Shown: piece after piece, positions 25,029 through 34,854 of the stretch
Numbering within the stretch: position 1 is the stretch's first letter
How the letters are laid out: every line of letters starts with the position of its first letter
Source: Pseudomonas sp. FP1742
Lineage (GTDB): Bacteria; Pseudomonadota; Gammaproteobacteria; Pseudomonadales; Pseudomonadaceae
Assembly: GCF_030687145.1 (NCBI RefSeq)
Contig: NZ_CP117460.1
Span: 3,410,001-3,474,000, forward strand
Direction of reading: 5' to 3'
Length of the DNA stretch: 64,000 nt
The notes under the pieces: model-generated
Databases searched by the model: none
What the model saw: only the letters and a program-made list of their open reading frames with translations
Told to the model about the DNA's origin: nothing
Program-made: the position numbers and the translations under genes

Positions 25029-26078
25029 TTAGGAATGAGAGGTGGTGTTCTTCAGATGGCCGAAACTCGATGGTTTTCGGGCCCGGGACGGCAACTCAAG
25101 CTCGCCGCTCTCCACGCGTTTGCGCAGGTACTGGTAGGTCTGCAAGGCCTGGCTCCACATGTGCTCGCCAATCGCCAGCGCCTCGTATTCGCGGGTATCG
25201 CTGGCGAAGGCCGGCAGCGGCTTGATCAGCGTGTGATAGTCGCAGGCGTAGAACAGCGGGAAGCTGTAGCGCTCCTGGGCAACCTTGCGCACCCGGTGGG
25301 CAGTGGCGACAAAAGCACCTGCGGTCATGACTTCCAGCATGTCGCCGATGTTCACCACGAACGCGTCGGGTAGTGGCGGTGCGTCGATCCACTGCCCCTG
25401 ATCATTGAGCACCTCCAGCCCCGGTTGATCGGCGTGCAGGATGGTGAAGCACTCGTAGTCGGTATGCGCGCCGATGCCCGGTGCATCGACGACATCGGCG
25501 TCAAAGGGGTAATGGATCAGCCGCAATTTGGAGGGTGGGCGAGTCACCAGCGCGTCGAAATAGCCCTCCTCCAGCCCGAGGGCCAGGGCGAAGCCATCGA
25601 ACAGCCGGCGGCCTAACGCGAACACCGCCTGATAGTAGTTCTGTACCGCGCTCTGGAAACCCGGCACGTCGGGCCAGTGGTTCGGCCCCAGCAGCGGTGT
25701 ACGGTTGAGGAACAGCGGGTCATCCGCTGGCACTTCGAAGCCGATATCGAACGCTTCTTTGTGATCCGGCTTGCCCTTTGAATAGACCTCCTCGCCTTCG
25801 GGCACGAAGCCCTTGTGGCTTTCCGAGGCGCCGATGTAGTGGCGCATCTTGGCGTCCAGCGGTTGCGCAAAATAATCCCTGGCCGCCTGGCGCAAGCCCT
25901 CGATCAGCGCCGGATCGATGCCGTGCCCGGTGATGTACAGAAAGCCCACATCGCTGGCGGCGCGGCCCAGTTGCTCGGCCACGGCCAGGCGGTGCTCCAG
26001 TTCGATGCTGAAGAGCCCGGCGATGTTCACCACCGGAATGCTGTTGAAGTTGGCTTGGGTTGGCGAGGTGTTACGCAT
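25029..26078 (-). CDS. Isopenicillin N synthase-like 2OG-Fe(II) dioxygenase
   Basis: The 349-residue protein has both domains of this family: the N-terminal DIOX_N region ([32 protein letters not shown]) and the C-terminal 2OG-Fe(II) domain. Visible are [31 protein letters not shown] (the His-x-Asp iron ligands), [23 protein letters not shown] (the second His) and [12 protein letters not shown] (the Arg-x-Ser 2OG site). It should hydroxylate or desaturate a small molecule in the cytoplasm. The ATG at 26078 overlaps the stop of the TIM-barrel gene by eight bases, with AAGGAG seven bases upstream. Annotators often call such proteins isopenicillin N synthase family; a true IPNS role is unlikely. 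Confidence 0.9.
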   Translation of the reverse strand: MRNTSPTQANFNSIPVVNIAGLFSIELEHRLAVAEQLGRAASDVGFLYITGHGIDPALIEGLRQAARDYFAQPLDAKMRHYIGASESHKGFVPEGEEVYSKGKPDHKEAFDIGFEVPADDPLFLNRTPLLGPNHWPDVPGFQSAVQNYYQAVFALGRRLFDGFALALGLEEGYFDALVTRPPSKLRLIHYPFDADVVDAPGIGAHTDYECFTILHADQPGLEVLNDQGQWIDAPPLPDAFVVNIGDMLEVMTAGAFVATAHRVRKVAQERYSFPLFYACDYHTLIKPLPAFASDTREYEALAIGEHMWSQALQTYQYLRKRVESGELELPSRARKPSSFGHLKNTTSHS

Positions 26079-26928
26079 GGCGGGCTCCTTCACGGGTGAA
26101 ACGGTCGAAGTGTTCGCGCTCGGTCCGGGCCATCCACTGGTTCAAGGTCCAGAGGTCGGCCACCGGCATGTTGGTGAAGGGCAAGTGATGCAGATAACCG
26201 TCGGCACCGAACTCCGGGGTCAAGGTGCTGACCGGGTAGCCACGTTCGCGCTGAGCGGTCCAGACGGCCTCCCAGTGGCGCTGATGAAACGCCAATTCAC
26301 GGGCATATTCCGGGGCGGCGGGATGAGGGACTTGCGGGCCTTGGTCGTAGCCGACCCGAGCCTGGATGTGATGCACGCGTGCGACGAAGGCCGAAAGATC
26401 GTCGGCCGGATCGTCCAGCAGTCGCTCACAGCACACCACCCAGTGGCTGATGTCACTGGTGAAACGCAGGCCCGGCAGTTGGCGGATCAGCTCCAGGGTC
26501 ACCCAAGGGCTGTAAAGGGAACGGGCGCGATGCGTCTCGAAACTGCAGAACACGCCATGCCTGGCGGCCAGTTCCATGGCCTGGCCGAAAAATTCGACCT
26601 GCAATGCCTGCGGCCAGCGGTCGTTGCCTGCCAGCAGATTGACGAAACGTGGGGTCAGCTCCGAGGCCCAGCCCAGTTTGCGATCAATGTCGGCCAAGTG
26701 CTGGGTGGGCGTGGCGTTCTGGTCGGGCAATACATCGTAGGCACTGAACAGTGTGCAGATGTAGGGAACTTGATTACTGCGCAGGAAAGCGCCGAACTCG
26801 CCACGCTCATCGGCCTGCAATGGCAGGCGTGCTTCGAGGCCATCGAAGCCAGCGGCGAGCAGTTCATCCAGGGCCTGTGCCTTGCTGGCGGTATAGCCCC
26901 ATAACGTGCGGAAAATTTCTAGCTTCAT
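26071..26928 (-). CDS. Sugar phosphate isomerase/epimerase-like TIM barrel protein
   Basis: The 285-residue protein has the AP-endonuclease-2/xylose-isomerase-like TIM-barrel pattern: [35 protein letters not shown] at the start, then [38 protein letters not shown] with likely metal-binding Asp/His, [16 protein letters not shown] and [12 protein letters not shown]. Such enzymes isomerise or epimerise sugars or keto acids with a divalent metal. It is the first gene of a four-gene operon with the dioxygenase and the ABC importer. GAGAGGA precedes the ATG. Its substrate cannot be read from sequence. Confidence 0.85.
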   Translation of the reverse strand: MKLEIFRTLWGYTASKAQALDELLAAGFDGLEARLPLQADERGEFGAFLRSNQVPYICTLFSAYDVLPDQNATPTQHLADIDRKLGWASELTPRFVNLLAGNDRWPQALQVEFFGQAMELAARHGVFCSFETHRARSLYSPWVTLELIRQLPGLRFTSDISHWVVCCERLLDDPADDLSAFVARVHHIQARVGYDQGPQVPHPAAPEYARELAFHQRHWEAVWTAQRERGYPVSTLTPEFGADGYLHHLPFTNMPVADLWTLNQWMARTEREHFDRFTREGARHA

Positions 26929-27152
26929 GCATTCCTCTCGGCTGCGTCAGGCCACCCGCTGTTTGGGCTGGCGTTACTGGGCAGTCGAAAGAAGTTGCTG
27001 CTGGCCGCTGCTCTGATGGCTGCGGTCCCGTGTGACGAATCCTAAGGCTATGGCGACAAGCGATTGAATAGGCTGCAGCAAATAGTTAGTTCAGAAATTC
27101 ATGAACTAACGATGCCGGATTTTCTCGCGTTGTGTAAGCCGCAATGCGATCC

Positions 27153-27297
27153 GTAGCAGCTGTCGAGCCTGCGAGGCTGCGTTCGGCTGCGAAGCAGTCG
27201 TGAATCCGGCTGATGCGGTCTACCTGACACACCGCGAGTTCTGGTTTTACGACTGCTGCGCAGCCGAACGCAGCCTCGCAGGCTCGACAGCTGCTAC
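27153..27297. repeat. REPIN-like element, copy 1
   Basis: A ~145-base element whose ends (GTAGCAGCTGTCGAGC... and its reverse complement) form long near-perfect inverted arms rich in GAGGCTGCGTTCGGCTGC. The middle is unique to this family. The same element occurs at 36011-36155 in the opposite orientation. The remaining DNA of the 26929-27603 gap shows no gene. Confidence 0.88.
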
Positions 27298-27603
27298 CAA
27301 GCGTGCGCCCGATGCGGATGGGCACGAACCAGAACAGAGCACAGCGACGCAGCCATTCCCGCGACTGGTGCGTTGCTCGTCTGTTCTGCCTTCGTCATTG
27401 AATGCAATCCGCCTTCCACCGGCTGACCTGCCGTCGAACGCAAAGGCTGGCAAACAACTTGCTTAGGCTTTTTGATCAGGCTTGAGCCATCAACACCGAT
27501 GGTTTGGCAAACATCTCGGACAACGGCGTCCGCTCCCCTGCACATTGCGGCAGGAGAGCGTGCGCCGTTTTTGCTTTCATCCCGGCATCAGAAGGAAATC
27601 CTC

Positions 27604-28797
27604 ATGTCCGCTCAAGGAATGCACCCACCGGGTCACGCCATCGTTCATCTGCGCAGCGATGGCGGCACATCGCACCCGGCCGGCACATCATTCGCCAAAG
27701 CCTTGTTCGAACCTGGCAGAGCCCTGCTCGAACGCAGCAGGATCGGCTTCTGGCTACCGCTCGGATTAGCCCTCGGCGCCTGTGGTCTCGCACTGGCCGA
27801 ACAGCCCGCAAGCGCATTGGCCCTGATACCTGGCGTGCTGTACCTGGGATGCGCCTGGCAGCTTCGCGAGCGTCATCAACGCCAGCTGCAGACATTCTGG
27901 GATACGGAACTGGCACAACTGCTGCGCAGCTCCCGGGATACCGACCCTGCGACGCTGCTGGTGGCCGCCAGCCTGCAACTGCGCAACAACGAACGCTTGC
28001 GCAGCGAAGTACAGTTCGCCAGCCGTGCCCTGGAGCAGATGGCCCAACAGGCCCGCGACCAAGGAGCGGAACAGAGCCAACGCATCGCGATGATCGCCGC
28101 CGCCAGCGAACAGATCGATCAGACCCTGCACAGCATCGATGCCTTGGCCAAGGGCGCGCTGGCAGCCTTCGCCAACGCTCACACTCAGAGCGAAACCGGT
28201 TGCCTGGAGGCGCGCTCAGTGGGTGACAGCATGCGCGCCATTCAGCACCGCCTGGGCAATACCGCACACGCCGTGGAAGCGTTGCTGCAGCGCACGACCG
28301 CCGTGGAAAGCACGGTCAACAGCATTCAGGCATTGGCCAAACAGACCCAGTTGCTGGCACTCAATGCCTCCATCGAGGCAGCCCGCGCCGGCGAGCACGG
28401 GCGCGGTTTTGCCGTGGTCGCCGATGAGGTCCGCAGTCTGGCCCAGGCCACCGACCGGGCGACCCACGAAATCACCAGCGCCGCGACGGCGATCGCCATG
28501 GCCGTGCGCCAGGTGGATGGCGAGGTCAAGGAACACCGCGACCTGCTGGCCGCCGGGAGTCAGCAGAGCGAGCAGCTCGCCGCCAACCTCGACGACCTGG
28601 CGCAACATAGCCAGATCAATCTGCAACACCTCGGCGCCATGCAACAGGCGCTCAGCGAGCATCAGCTAGCCAATCATGCCCTCAGCGAACAGTTGCAACA
28701 GGTCAATGGCGCGGTACAGGAACAGAGCACGCAAACCAATGCGCTGCACGACCTGACCCGTTATCTCAACCAGCTCACCGTCGGAAGCCGCCCATGA
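27604..28797 (+). CDS. Small methyl-accepting chemotaxis-type protein without a sensor domain
   Basis: The 397-residue protein has a short N-terminus, two close membrane spans (about residues 47-85, [17 protein letters not shown] and [15 protein letters not shown]) and no periplasmic ligand domain. A long coiled coil with the receptor hairpin tip follows ([36 protein letters not shown], around residues 243-280), which contacts CheA/CheW. There is no PAS, HAMP or CheR-binding pentapeptide that I can see. It may sense through the membrane or through a partner; the coupled gene 28794-29441 is a candidate. The ATG at 27604 has AAGGAAA ten bases before it. Confidence 0.9.
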   Translation: MSAQGMHPPGHAIVHLRSDGGTSHPAGTSFAKALFEPGRALLERSRIGFWLPLGLALGACGLALAEQPASALALIPGVLYLGCAWQLRERHQRQLQTFWDTELAQLLRSSRDTDPATLLVAASLQLRNNERLRSEVQFASRALEQMAQQARDQGAEQSQRIAMIAAASEQIDQTLHSIDALAKGALAAFANAHTQSETGCLEARSVGDSMRAIQHRLGNTAHAVEALLQRTTAVESTVNSIQALAKQTQLLALNASIEAARAGEHGRGFAVVADEVRSLAQATDRATHEITSAATAIAMAVRQVDGEVKEHRDLLAAGSQQSEQLAANLDDLAQHSQINLQHLGAMQQALSEHQLANHALSEQLQQVNGAVQEQSTQTNALHDLTRYLNQLTVGSRP

Positions 28798-29441
28798 ATC
28801 CAGCACTCGCCACAGCATTCGACGATGGGCCATCCCGCCAAGTCCGTCTGCCGCAGGGTGACACCAGACTAAGGCAGGCGCTGTTGCTCGGTCTCGACCT
28901 GCTGCAAGGACTACAGCAGCATCGCGGTCTCGGCGGACAAGTCACCCGCGAGGCGCAACAACGTTGCCAGGCATTGGGGCACGCGCTCGACCAACGCTGG
29001 AGGGAGTGGCCGTATTCCGCACAGTGCCAGGCCTGGAGCGCGTTACGCCGCGACCCGGCGGATTTCGATGGCCATTGCCGATTGCTGCAGGACCTGCTCG
29101 GCGCCATCCAGCACCTCGAGCTGCAACGCTGTGCGCTCAGCCTGGCGCGCCCGAGCATCGCCGCGCGCTGCTGGGAACTTGAAGAACTGGGACGACTGCG
29201 CGGGCTGTCGGTACGCGCCGCCGCGCATCGAAGTTGCCCGTTGGAGATGCTGATTCAATTGCAGTACCTGCACGAACGCTTGCTCAAGCACGCTCCCCAT
29301 TCGCTGCACACTGCGCTCGAACAACTGCAACGCTGCCTGATTGGTACAACCACCGTGTCGATCACTCCGGCGCAGTGCTACGCCCTCCTCACCCCATTGC
29401 TCGACGAACGCCTGGACGCTATCCGCCGGGATCTGGATTGA
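28794..29441 (+). CDS. Hypothetical protein coupled to the chemoreceptor
   Basis: The 215-residue protein starts in the stop of the chemoreceptor gene (ATGA overlap), so the two are made together. I do not recognise the family. It is almost entirely helical, rich in Leu, Gln, Arg and Cys, with repeated Leu-Leu-x-x-Leu patterns ([37 protein letters not shown]) and no signal peptide, suggesting a soluble helical bundle. It may be a sensor, adaptor or modulator for the sensorless receptor; this is inference from coupling only. Confidence 0.75.
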   Translation: MNPALATAFDDGPSRQVRLPQGDTRLRQALLLGLDLLQGLQQHRGLGGQVTREAQQRCQALGHALDQRWREWPYSAQCQAWSALRRDPADFDGHCRLLQDLLGAIQHLELQRCALSLARPSIAARCWELEELGRLRGLSVRAAAHRSCPLEMLIQLQYLHERLLKHAPHSLHTALEQLQRCLIGTTTVSITPAQCYALLTPLLDERLDAIRRDLD

Positions 29442-29552
29442 GGCTGCCGTCACCAGAACAGAGATCCGCAACAGCTCGTTCCTTTACCGTAGATTCGCTA
29501 CTATGTTTGCACCGCTTTCCTTGTCGGCGGATTTCTTCACTCTGGAGCCCGA

Positions 29553-30371
29553 ATGCCTAGTCAAAAGGACATCGCCGCCGAAAGCGGCGCACCGATGATT
29601 CCTGAACAGCGCCGTGAATTGATGCTGCGCCAGCTGCGCAAGCATCAGGTGCTGAGCGTTCATCAACTGATGGAAATGTTCGACTGCTCGCACATGACCA
29701 TTCGCCGCGATATCGCGCTGCTTGAACAGGAAGGCCGTGCTTACTCGGTCACTGGCGGCGTGCGAATTGCCAGCCAGCTCCACAGCGAGCCCAGTCATCA
29801 GTTCAAGGCGGTGGTCGAGTTGCCGCAGAAGCAGGCGATGGCCAAGCTGGCCGCGCGACTACTGCATGCCGATATGACGGTTTATCTGGATGCGGGGACC
29901 AGCACACTGGAAATCGTCCCGTACATCAAGGCGCTGTCGGGAATGACCGTGGTGACCAACGACTTCGGGATTGTCCAGGCGTTGATCGATGCGCCCCATG
30001 TCACGGTGATTCACACCGGCGGGCAACTGGATCATTCGAATCAATCGTGCGTGGGTGGGCTGGCGGTGGCCACCTTGCGTCAGATCGTCACCGATATCGC
30101 TTTCATTTCCACCAGCTCCTGGGATTTGCGTCGCGGCCTCACCACGCCGTCGGCGCTGAAGGTGGAGGTCAAGCAAGTCGCGATGCAATCGGCCTCGCAA
30201 GTGGTGCTGGTGGCCAGCAGTTCGAAGTACGGCACGTTCAGCATGTACCGGATCGCCGGGCTCGAGCAGTTCGACATCATCCTCAGCGACGACGCACTGA
30301 CCCCTGCCGCGGCCGATAGCATCCGCAAGCAGGGTGTCGAACTGCTGTTGCCCTCTGATAACAACCTGTAA
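29553..30371 (+). CDS. DeoR-family repressor of the threonate genes
   Basis: The 272-residue protein has the DeoR pattern: an N-terminal winged helix (EQRRELMLRQLRKHQVLSV, HMTIRRDIALLEQEGRAYSVTGGV) and the sugar-phosphate-sensing domain, with LDAGTSTLEIVPYI, VVTNDFGIVQALIDAPHVTVIHTGG and a GLTTPSALKVEVKQ region. DeoR proteins usually repress a nearby sugar operon until a phosphorylated intermediate binds. It ends four bases from the 3' end of otnI on the other strand, so it is the natural regulator of the ltnD-otnK-otnC-gntP-otnI genes. GGAG precedes the ATG by six bases. Confidence 0.9.
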   Translation: MPSQKDIAAESGAPMIPEQRRELMLRQLRKHQVLSVHQLMEMFDCSHMTIRRDIALLEQEGRAYSVTGGVRIASQLHSEPSHQFKAVVELPQKQAMAKLAARLLHADMTVYLDAGTSTLEIVPYIKALSGMTVVTNDFGIVQALIDAPHVTVIHTGGQLDHSNQSCVGGLAVATLRQIVTDIAFISTSSWDLRRGLTTPSALKVEVKQVAMQSASQVVLVASSSKYGTFSMYRIAGLEQFDIILSDDALTPAAADSIRKQGVELLLPSDNNL

Positions 30372-30375
30372 GGCG

Positions 30376-31158
30376 TTAGCGCGCCTTCCAGTCCCGCAGC
30401 CACTGCAAGCCGGCCGTCGTGTTGCCACGGGGCCGGTATTCGCACCCTACCCAGCCGTCATAACCCAACTGGTCGATCAACTCGAACAGATAGGGATAGT
30501 TGACTTCACCCAGGTCTGGCTCGTGTCGATCCGGTACGCCGGCGATCTGGATATGACCGATACCGGCGAAGTCCCGACGCAGTTTAGTCGCCAGGTCACC
30601 TTCGACGATCTGGCAGTGGTAGCAGTCGAACTGAACCTTCAGGTTACTGGCGCCCACTTCCTTGCAGATGGCCTGGGCCTGATCCTGGCGGTTGAGGAAA
30701 AAGCCCGGCATGTCGCGCGTGTTGATCGGTTCCAGCAGGACGGTGACACCGACCTTGGCGGCCTGCGCGGCGGCGTACGCCAGGTTCTCCAGGTACACGC
30801 CGTGATGCCGTGGGCGATCGCTTTCCGACGGCAGCAACCCGGCCATCACATGGATGCGCGAGTTGCCCAGCACCGCCGCGTATTCCAGCGCGCGATCGAA
30901 ACCGCTGCGAAATTCACTCTCCCGGCCCGGCAACGACACCGTGCCCCGCTCACCCGCCGCCCAATCGCCGGGCGGGGCGTTGAACAGCGCCTGCACCAGG
31001 CCGTTGTCGCTCAGGCGTTGTTTGAGTTCCTGGGCGCTGTAGTCGTAGGGGAACAAGTATTCCACCGCTTCAAAACCATCGGCGGCAGCGGCGGCAAAGC
31101 GATCCAGAAACTCATGTTCCGGATAGAGCATGCTGAGGTTGGCAGCAAAACGAGGCAT
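30376..31158 (-). CDS. otnI: 2-oxo-tetronate isomerase (hydroxypyruvate isomerase family)
   Basis: The 260-residue TIM-barrel protein has the Hyi/OtnI pattern: [93 protein letters not shown] and GWVGCEYRP. These hold the Glu, Asp, His and Glu that bind the metal. In the OtnI/OtnK/OtnC pathway it interconverts 2-oxo- and 3-oxo-tetronate. With ltnD, otnK and otnC in the same operon this role fits better than glyoxylate-pathway Hyi. AGGAG lies before the ATG. A strong hairpin separates it from gntP. Confidence 0.88.
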   Translation of the reverse strand: MPRFAANLSMLYPEHEFLDRFAAAAADGFEAVEYLFPYDYSAQELKQRLSDNGLVQALFNAPPGDWAAGERGTVSLPGRESEFRSGFDRALEYAAVLGNSRIHVMAGLLPSESDRPRHHGVYLENLAYAAAQAAKVGVTVLLEPINTRDMPGFFLNRQDQAQAICKEVGASNLKVQFDCYHCQIVEGDLATKLRRDFAGIGHIQIAGVPDRHEPDLGEVNYPYLFELIDQLGYDGWVGCEYRPRGNTTAGLQWLRDWKAR

Positions 31159-31180
31159 GGTAGCTCCTATGTATGTTTTT

Positions 31181-31248
31181 TGTAGGAGCCAGGCTTGCCG
31201 GCGAAGGCGCTCTTAAAGGCGCCTTCGCCGGCAAGCCTGGCTCCTACA
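31181..31248. repeat. Perfect 30-bp inverted repeat (REP-type hairpin)
   Basis: Bases 31181-31210 are the exact reverse complement of 31219-31248, with an 8-base loop. The arms contain GTAGGAGCCAGGCTTGCC, a Pseudomonas REP core. It sits between gntP and otnI and may limit read-through or stabilise gntP message. Confidence 0.92.
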
Positions 31249-31261
31249 AGTCGACAGTTCG

Positions 31262-32722
31262 TTAGACAAACGGCCAGATCAGCAAGGTAATACCGAAACC
31301 CAGCGTGCCGAGCAAGGTGGTCAGCACGGTCCAGGTACGCAGGCCGTCGGCCACATTCAGCCCGGACAGCTTGGTGAAGATCCAGTAACCGGCGTCGTTG
31401 ATATGGGACATGGCCAACCCGCCACCGCCCATGGCCAGGCACAGCAACGCCATGTGATTCGCGGTGAGGTTGAGGGTCGCTATCAGCGGGCTGATGATGC
31501 CGGCAGTGGTCACCAACGCCACCGTGGTCGAACCCTGAACCGCACGCAGCAGCATGGTCAGCAGAAAGCCCAGCGCGAGGACCGGCAGGCCGGTGGTGCG
31601 CAGCAAATCGGAGACCACTGCGCCGATGCCGGTATCCACCAACACCTTGCCGAATACACCACCGGCACCGGCAATCAGAATCACCATGGCCACGCCTGGC
31701 AAGGCCGAACCGATCACGTCAGACACCTGGGTACGGCTCCAGCCTCGACGCGAACCCAGCAACCAGGCACACAGCAAGGTGTCGATCAGCAGCGCCACCA
31801 ATGGCGCACCGAGCACAGTCATGATGCCGCGCAGCACCGAGTCGGCAGGCAGCAACGAGTTGGACAGCGTTCCCAGCAGAATCAGAATGATCGGCAGTGC
31901 GATCAGGCTGACGATCATGCCAAAACCCGGCGCGGGTGCTGGCGGCAACTTGGAAACGATCGCGCTGGTGGCTTCTTCCAGGCCCATGTGCGACGCGGCG
32001 ACGGCGGCTCGTTCAGCGCTCTTTCCGTTGCCATTGGCCCAGGCGACCAAGTCTTCGTTGGTGACATGCGGGCCATAGACTTCGGCGCGGATATCGTCGG
32101 TCATCGGGTACACCCGACGGGTCATGCGCCCGGCCACGCGGTAGCCGACATAGCAGAGGAACGCCGTGATCGGCAGACCGAACATCAGCACCCGGCCAAG
32201 GTCGGCACCCAACTGACTGGCAGCGGCCACCGCGCCGGGGTGTGGCGGCAGGAAGGCGTGTACGGTCAGCAACGCAGCACACATCGGCAGCGCAAACACC
32301 AACAGCGGCTTGCGTGCACTGCGAGCAACGCCATAGGCCAGCGGCATCAGGATGATCACACCGACCTCGAAGAACACCGGCACCCCGACCATGAACCCGG
32401 CAATCGTCAGCGCCAGCGGCGTGCGTCGATTGCCGAAACAGCTGATCAGCGTCTTGGCCAGCGCCTCGGCACCACCGGAGAGCTCGATGATCCGCCCGAT
32501 CATCGCGCCCAGGGCAATGATGATCGCGATGTGACCCAGGGTCTTGCCCATGCCGCCTTCGATGGTGGCGACCAGGTCGGCCGGTTTCACCCCGGCCACC
32601 AGCGCCACCAGAATGCTCACCAGCATCAACGCCACGAAAGGCTGGAACTTGTACTTGAGCACCAAAAACAACAACAGAGCGATCCCTAGCCCCGCGGTAA
32701 CCATCAGGATTAACGGGCTCAT
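31262..32722 (-). CDS. GntP-family sugar-acid/proton symporter
   Basis: The 486-residue protein is highly hydrophobic, with about a dozen membrane spans and the GntP pattern: VLKYKFQPFVALMLVSILVAL, GGMGKTLGHIAIIIALGAMIGRIIELSGGAEALA, VPVFFEVGVIILMPLAYGVA, FLPPHPGAVAAASQLGADLG and the C-terminal AMGGGGLAMSHINDAGYW. GntP members import gluconate and related acids; the surrounding threonate enzymes point to L-threonate or a related tetronate. The ATG at 32722 has GGAGGG before it; a longer frame would add a non-membrane tail without a ribosome-binding site. The 194 bases upstream hold no gene. Confidence 0.93.
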   Translation of the reverse strand: MSPLILMVTAGLGIALLLFLVLKYKFQPFVALMLVSILVALVAGVKPADLVATIEGGMGKTLGHIAIIIALGAMIGRIIELSGGAEALAKTLISCFGNRRTPLALTIAGFMVGVPVFFEVGVIILMPLAYGVARSARKPLLVFALPMCAALLTVHAFLPPHPGAVAAASQLGADLGRVLMFGLPITAFLCYVGYRVAGRMTRRVYPMTDDIRAEVYGPHVTNEDLVAWANGNGKSAERAAVAASHMGLEEATSAIVSKLPPAPAPGFGMIVSLIALPIILILLGTLSNSLLPADSVLRGIMTVLGAPLVALLIDTLLCAWLLGSRRGWSRTQVSDVIGSALPGVAMVILIAGAGGVFGKVLVDTGIGAVVSDLLRTTGLPVLALGFLLTMLLRAVQGSTTVALVTTAGIISPLIATLNLTANHMALLCLAMGGGGLAMSHINDAGYWIFTKLSGLNVADGLRTWTVLTTLLGTLGFGITLLIWPFV

Positions 32723-32916
32723 TTCACAAGCCCTCCGCGCCGGGCGAACACAAGGGTGCTGCAACCGGGTCTGAAAATGCCGCAGTGAAGGTGAGTCATG
32801 CCTGGATGTCCTCTTGTTATTGTATTTTTCAGGCAAGCCGGGGTCGTGGGAGTCGCTGCGCGTCTCCCGAACAGGGCCTGCTTTATCGGTCTATCGTGTT
32901 AAAAAACTTCAGCGCA

Positions 32917-33555
32917 CTACCAGTGCACGCCGAAGGCCGCTCGCAGCTCGTCCAGTGCTACCTGATCGAGCGGTTCGGGCTTGGGATTGCTCATCAGCCA
33001 CAACCGCGCGGTTTCCTCGAGTTCTTCCAGGGCGTAACTGGCTCTGGACACCGAACTCTCCCAGACCACCGGCCCCAGCCGTTCGAGCATCACGCCGCGA
33101 ACGCTGTTGGCCAGTTGCGCGACCTGTTCAGCCACCTTTGGCGAGCCGGGACGCTGGTAGCTGATCAACGGGATATGCCCGACTTTCATCACCTGATACG
33201 GCGTCAATGGCGGCAGGATATCGTTCGGCTGCCAGACACCCGCCAGGGTTAACGCCACCAGATGAGTGGAATGGGTGTGCACCACACCACCGACACTCGG
33301 GTTGCGGTCGTAGACCTGGCGATGCAGTGCCAATGTCTTCGACGGTTTGTCACCGGAGACCCATTCACCGGCCAGATTGACCTTGGCGATGGTCGCCGGA
33401 TCGAGGCGGCCGAGGCAGACATCGGTCGGCGTGATCAGCCAGCCGTCGTCCAGCCGTGCGCTGATATTGCCGGCGCTGCCGACGGTGTAACCGCGCTCAT
33501 AAAGGCTGCGGCCCACGTCGCAGATTTCTTCGCGCAAGGCGTTTTCATTACTCAC
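32917..33555 (-). CDS. otnC: 3-oxo-tetronate 4-phosphate decarboxylase (class II aldolase family)
   Basis: The 212-residue protein is a class II aldolase/adducin-fold enzyme: SLYERGYTVGSAGNISARLDDGWLITP at the start, VVHTHSTHLVALTLAG with the zinc-binding His-x-His, VGHIPLISYQRPGSPKVAEQVA and a C-terminal region with EELEETARLW. OtnC decarboxylates 3-oxo-tetronate 4-phosphate to dihydroxyacetone phosphate. It begins with GTG overlapping the otnK stop (GTGA), so the kinase and decarboxylase are coupled. Confidence 0.9.
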   Translation of the reverse strand: MSNENALREEICDVGRSLYERGYTVGSAGNISARLDDGWLITPTDVCLGRLDPATIAKVNLAGEWVSGDKPSKTLALHRQVYDRNPSVGGVVHTHSTHLVALTLAGVWQPNDILPPLTPYQVMKVGHIPLISYQRPGSPKVAEQVAQLANSVRGVMLERLGPVVWESSVSRASYALEELEETARLWLMSNPKPEPLDQVALDELRAAFGVHW

Positions 33556-34844
33556 GAAACACCCTCCGCCAGTTGCTTCAAGGCTTTGCTGAAAAAATCC
33601 CGACCACCGAAGTTGCCTGATTTGAGCGCCAGGGCCAGAGGCTCATCGGTGCTGCTGACGGTCGCCGGCACACCCGGATCGATCTGCGCGCCAATTTGCA
33701 GCAGTTGCACTCCCAGCGCCTGAACCACCGCGCCCGAGGTTTCACCACCGGCGATCACAAAGCGCCGCACGCCGCTCTGACGCAGGCCTTGGGCAATTTC
33801 GCCAAAGGCGTTTTCCACCAGACTGCCGGCCTGTTCGACGCCGAGCTTTTGTTGCACCGCCTTGACCTCGTCCGGTGAGCTGGTGGCGTAGATCAATACG
33901 GTTTGTTCATTGTTCTTGGCGAAGGCCAGAGCCTGGGCCACCACGGGTTCGCCAGCCGCCAGGGCCAACGGATCAATCCGCAGCGCGGGTCGACCAGCTT
34001 CGAGCCAGGCTGCGACTTGGCCATTGGTGGCGATCGAAGCGCTACCGGCCAACACCACTTCACCACCGGCCACCGCCGGGAGTTTCGAGGCATCGAGGTC
34101 GCGCAATTTACCGGCGCGACGGAAGTTTTCCGGCAAGCCCAAGGCCAGCCCCGAGCCGCCAGTCAACAACGGCAAGTCGGCACAGGCGGTGCCGAGGGTG
34201 TACAGATCCTGGTCCGACAAGGCATCGGCAATCGCCATGCCGATACCTTGAGCCCGCAGTTCGGCGATGCGCCCGCGCACCTTTTCGGCCCCTTGGGCAA
34301 TGGTGTCGTAGCGCAACAAGCCGACGTTCAGATGGGTCTGCGACTGCAGCACCCGCACCAGGTTGGCATCGGTCATCGGCGTCAGCGGGTGATGCTGCAT
34401 GCCCGACTCGCTGAGCAGTTGATCCTGGACGAACAAGTGGCCGCGAAAGATCGTCCGGCCATTTTCCGGGAACGCCGGGCACGCCAGGGTAAAGTCGCTG
34501 CCCAGCGCCGCCAGCAGTGCTTCGCTGACCTGGCCGATATTGCCGGCCCCGGTGGAATCGAACGTCGAGCAGTACTTGAAGAAGATTTGCTCGCAGCCTT
34601 GCTCACGCAACCAGGCCAGCGCGGCGAGGGACTGCTCGACCGCTTCGGCGACTGGAATGGTGCGCGATTTCAGGGCGATGACGATCGCATCGGCATCGAG
34701 CCCGGCCGCCACTTCGCTGCTCGGAATGCCGATGCTTTGCACGGTGCGCATACCGCCGCGCACCAGCATGTTGGCAAGGTCCGTGGCACCGGTGAAATCG
34801 TCGGCGATGCAGCCCAGCAATGGGCGTGCAGGGGTTGTGTTCAT
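33552..34844 (-). CDS. otnK: 3-oxo-tetronate kinase (four-carbon acid sugar kinase family)
   Basis: The 430-residue protein has the DUF1537 N-domain (LLGCIADDFTGATDLANMLVRGGMRT, FFKYCSTFDSTGAGNIGQVSEALL) and the nucleotide-binding C-domain (LLTGGSGLALGL, VVLAGSASIATNGQVAAW, FVIAGGETSGAVVQALGV). OtnK phosphorylates 3-oxo-tetronate on C4. It lies between ltnD (10 bases upstream) and otnC (overlapping), as in known threonate loci. GAGGAA precedes the ATG. Confidence 0.93.
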   Translation of the reverse strand: MNTTPARPLLGCIADDFTGATDLANMLVRGGMRTVQSIGIPSSEVAAGLDADAIVIALKSRTIPVAEAVEQSLAALAWLREQGCEQIFFKYCSTFDSTGAGNIGQVSEALLAALGSDFTLACPAFPENGRTIFRGHLFVQDQLLSESGMQHHPLTPMTDANLVRVLQSQTHLNVGLLRYDTIAQGAEKVRGRIAELRAQGIGMAIADALSDQDLYTLGTACADLPLLTGGSGLALGLPENFRRAGKLRDLDASKLPAVAGGEVVLAGSASIATNGQVAAWLEAGRPALRIDPLALAAGEPVVAQALAFAKNNEQTVLIYATSSPDEVKAVQQKLGVEQAGSLVENAFGEIAQGLRQSGVRRFVIAGGETSGAVVQALGVQLLQIGAQIDPGVPATVSSTDEPLALALKSGNFGGRDFFSKALKQLAEGVS

Positions 34845-34854
34845 TGGGCGTTCC

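Noticed and set aside
25029..26078. True isopenicillin N synthase
   Set aside because: No beta-lactam genes nearby; the family is broad and the context is an uptake operon.
31403..32689. 428-codon plus-strand frame rich in His and Gln
   Set aside because: Antisense to the GntP transporter; the composition is that of reversed membrane-protein codons.
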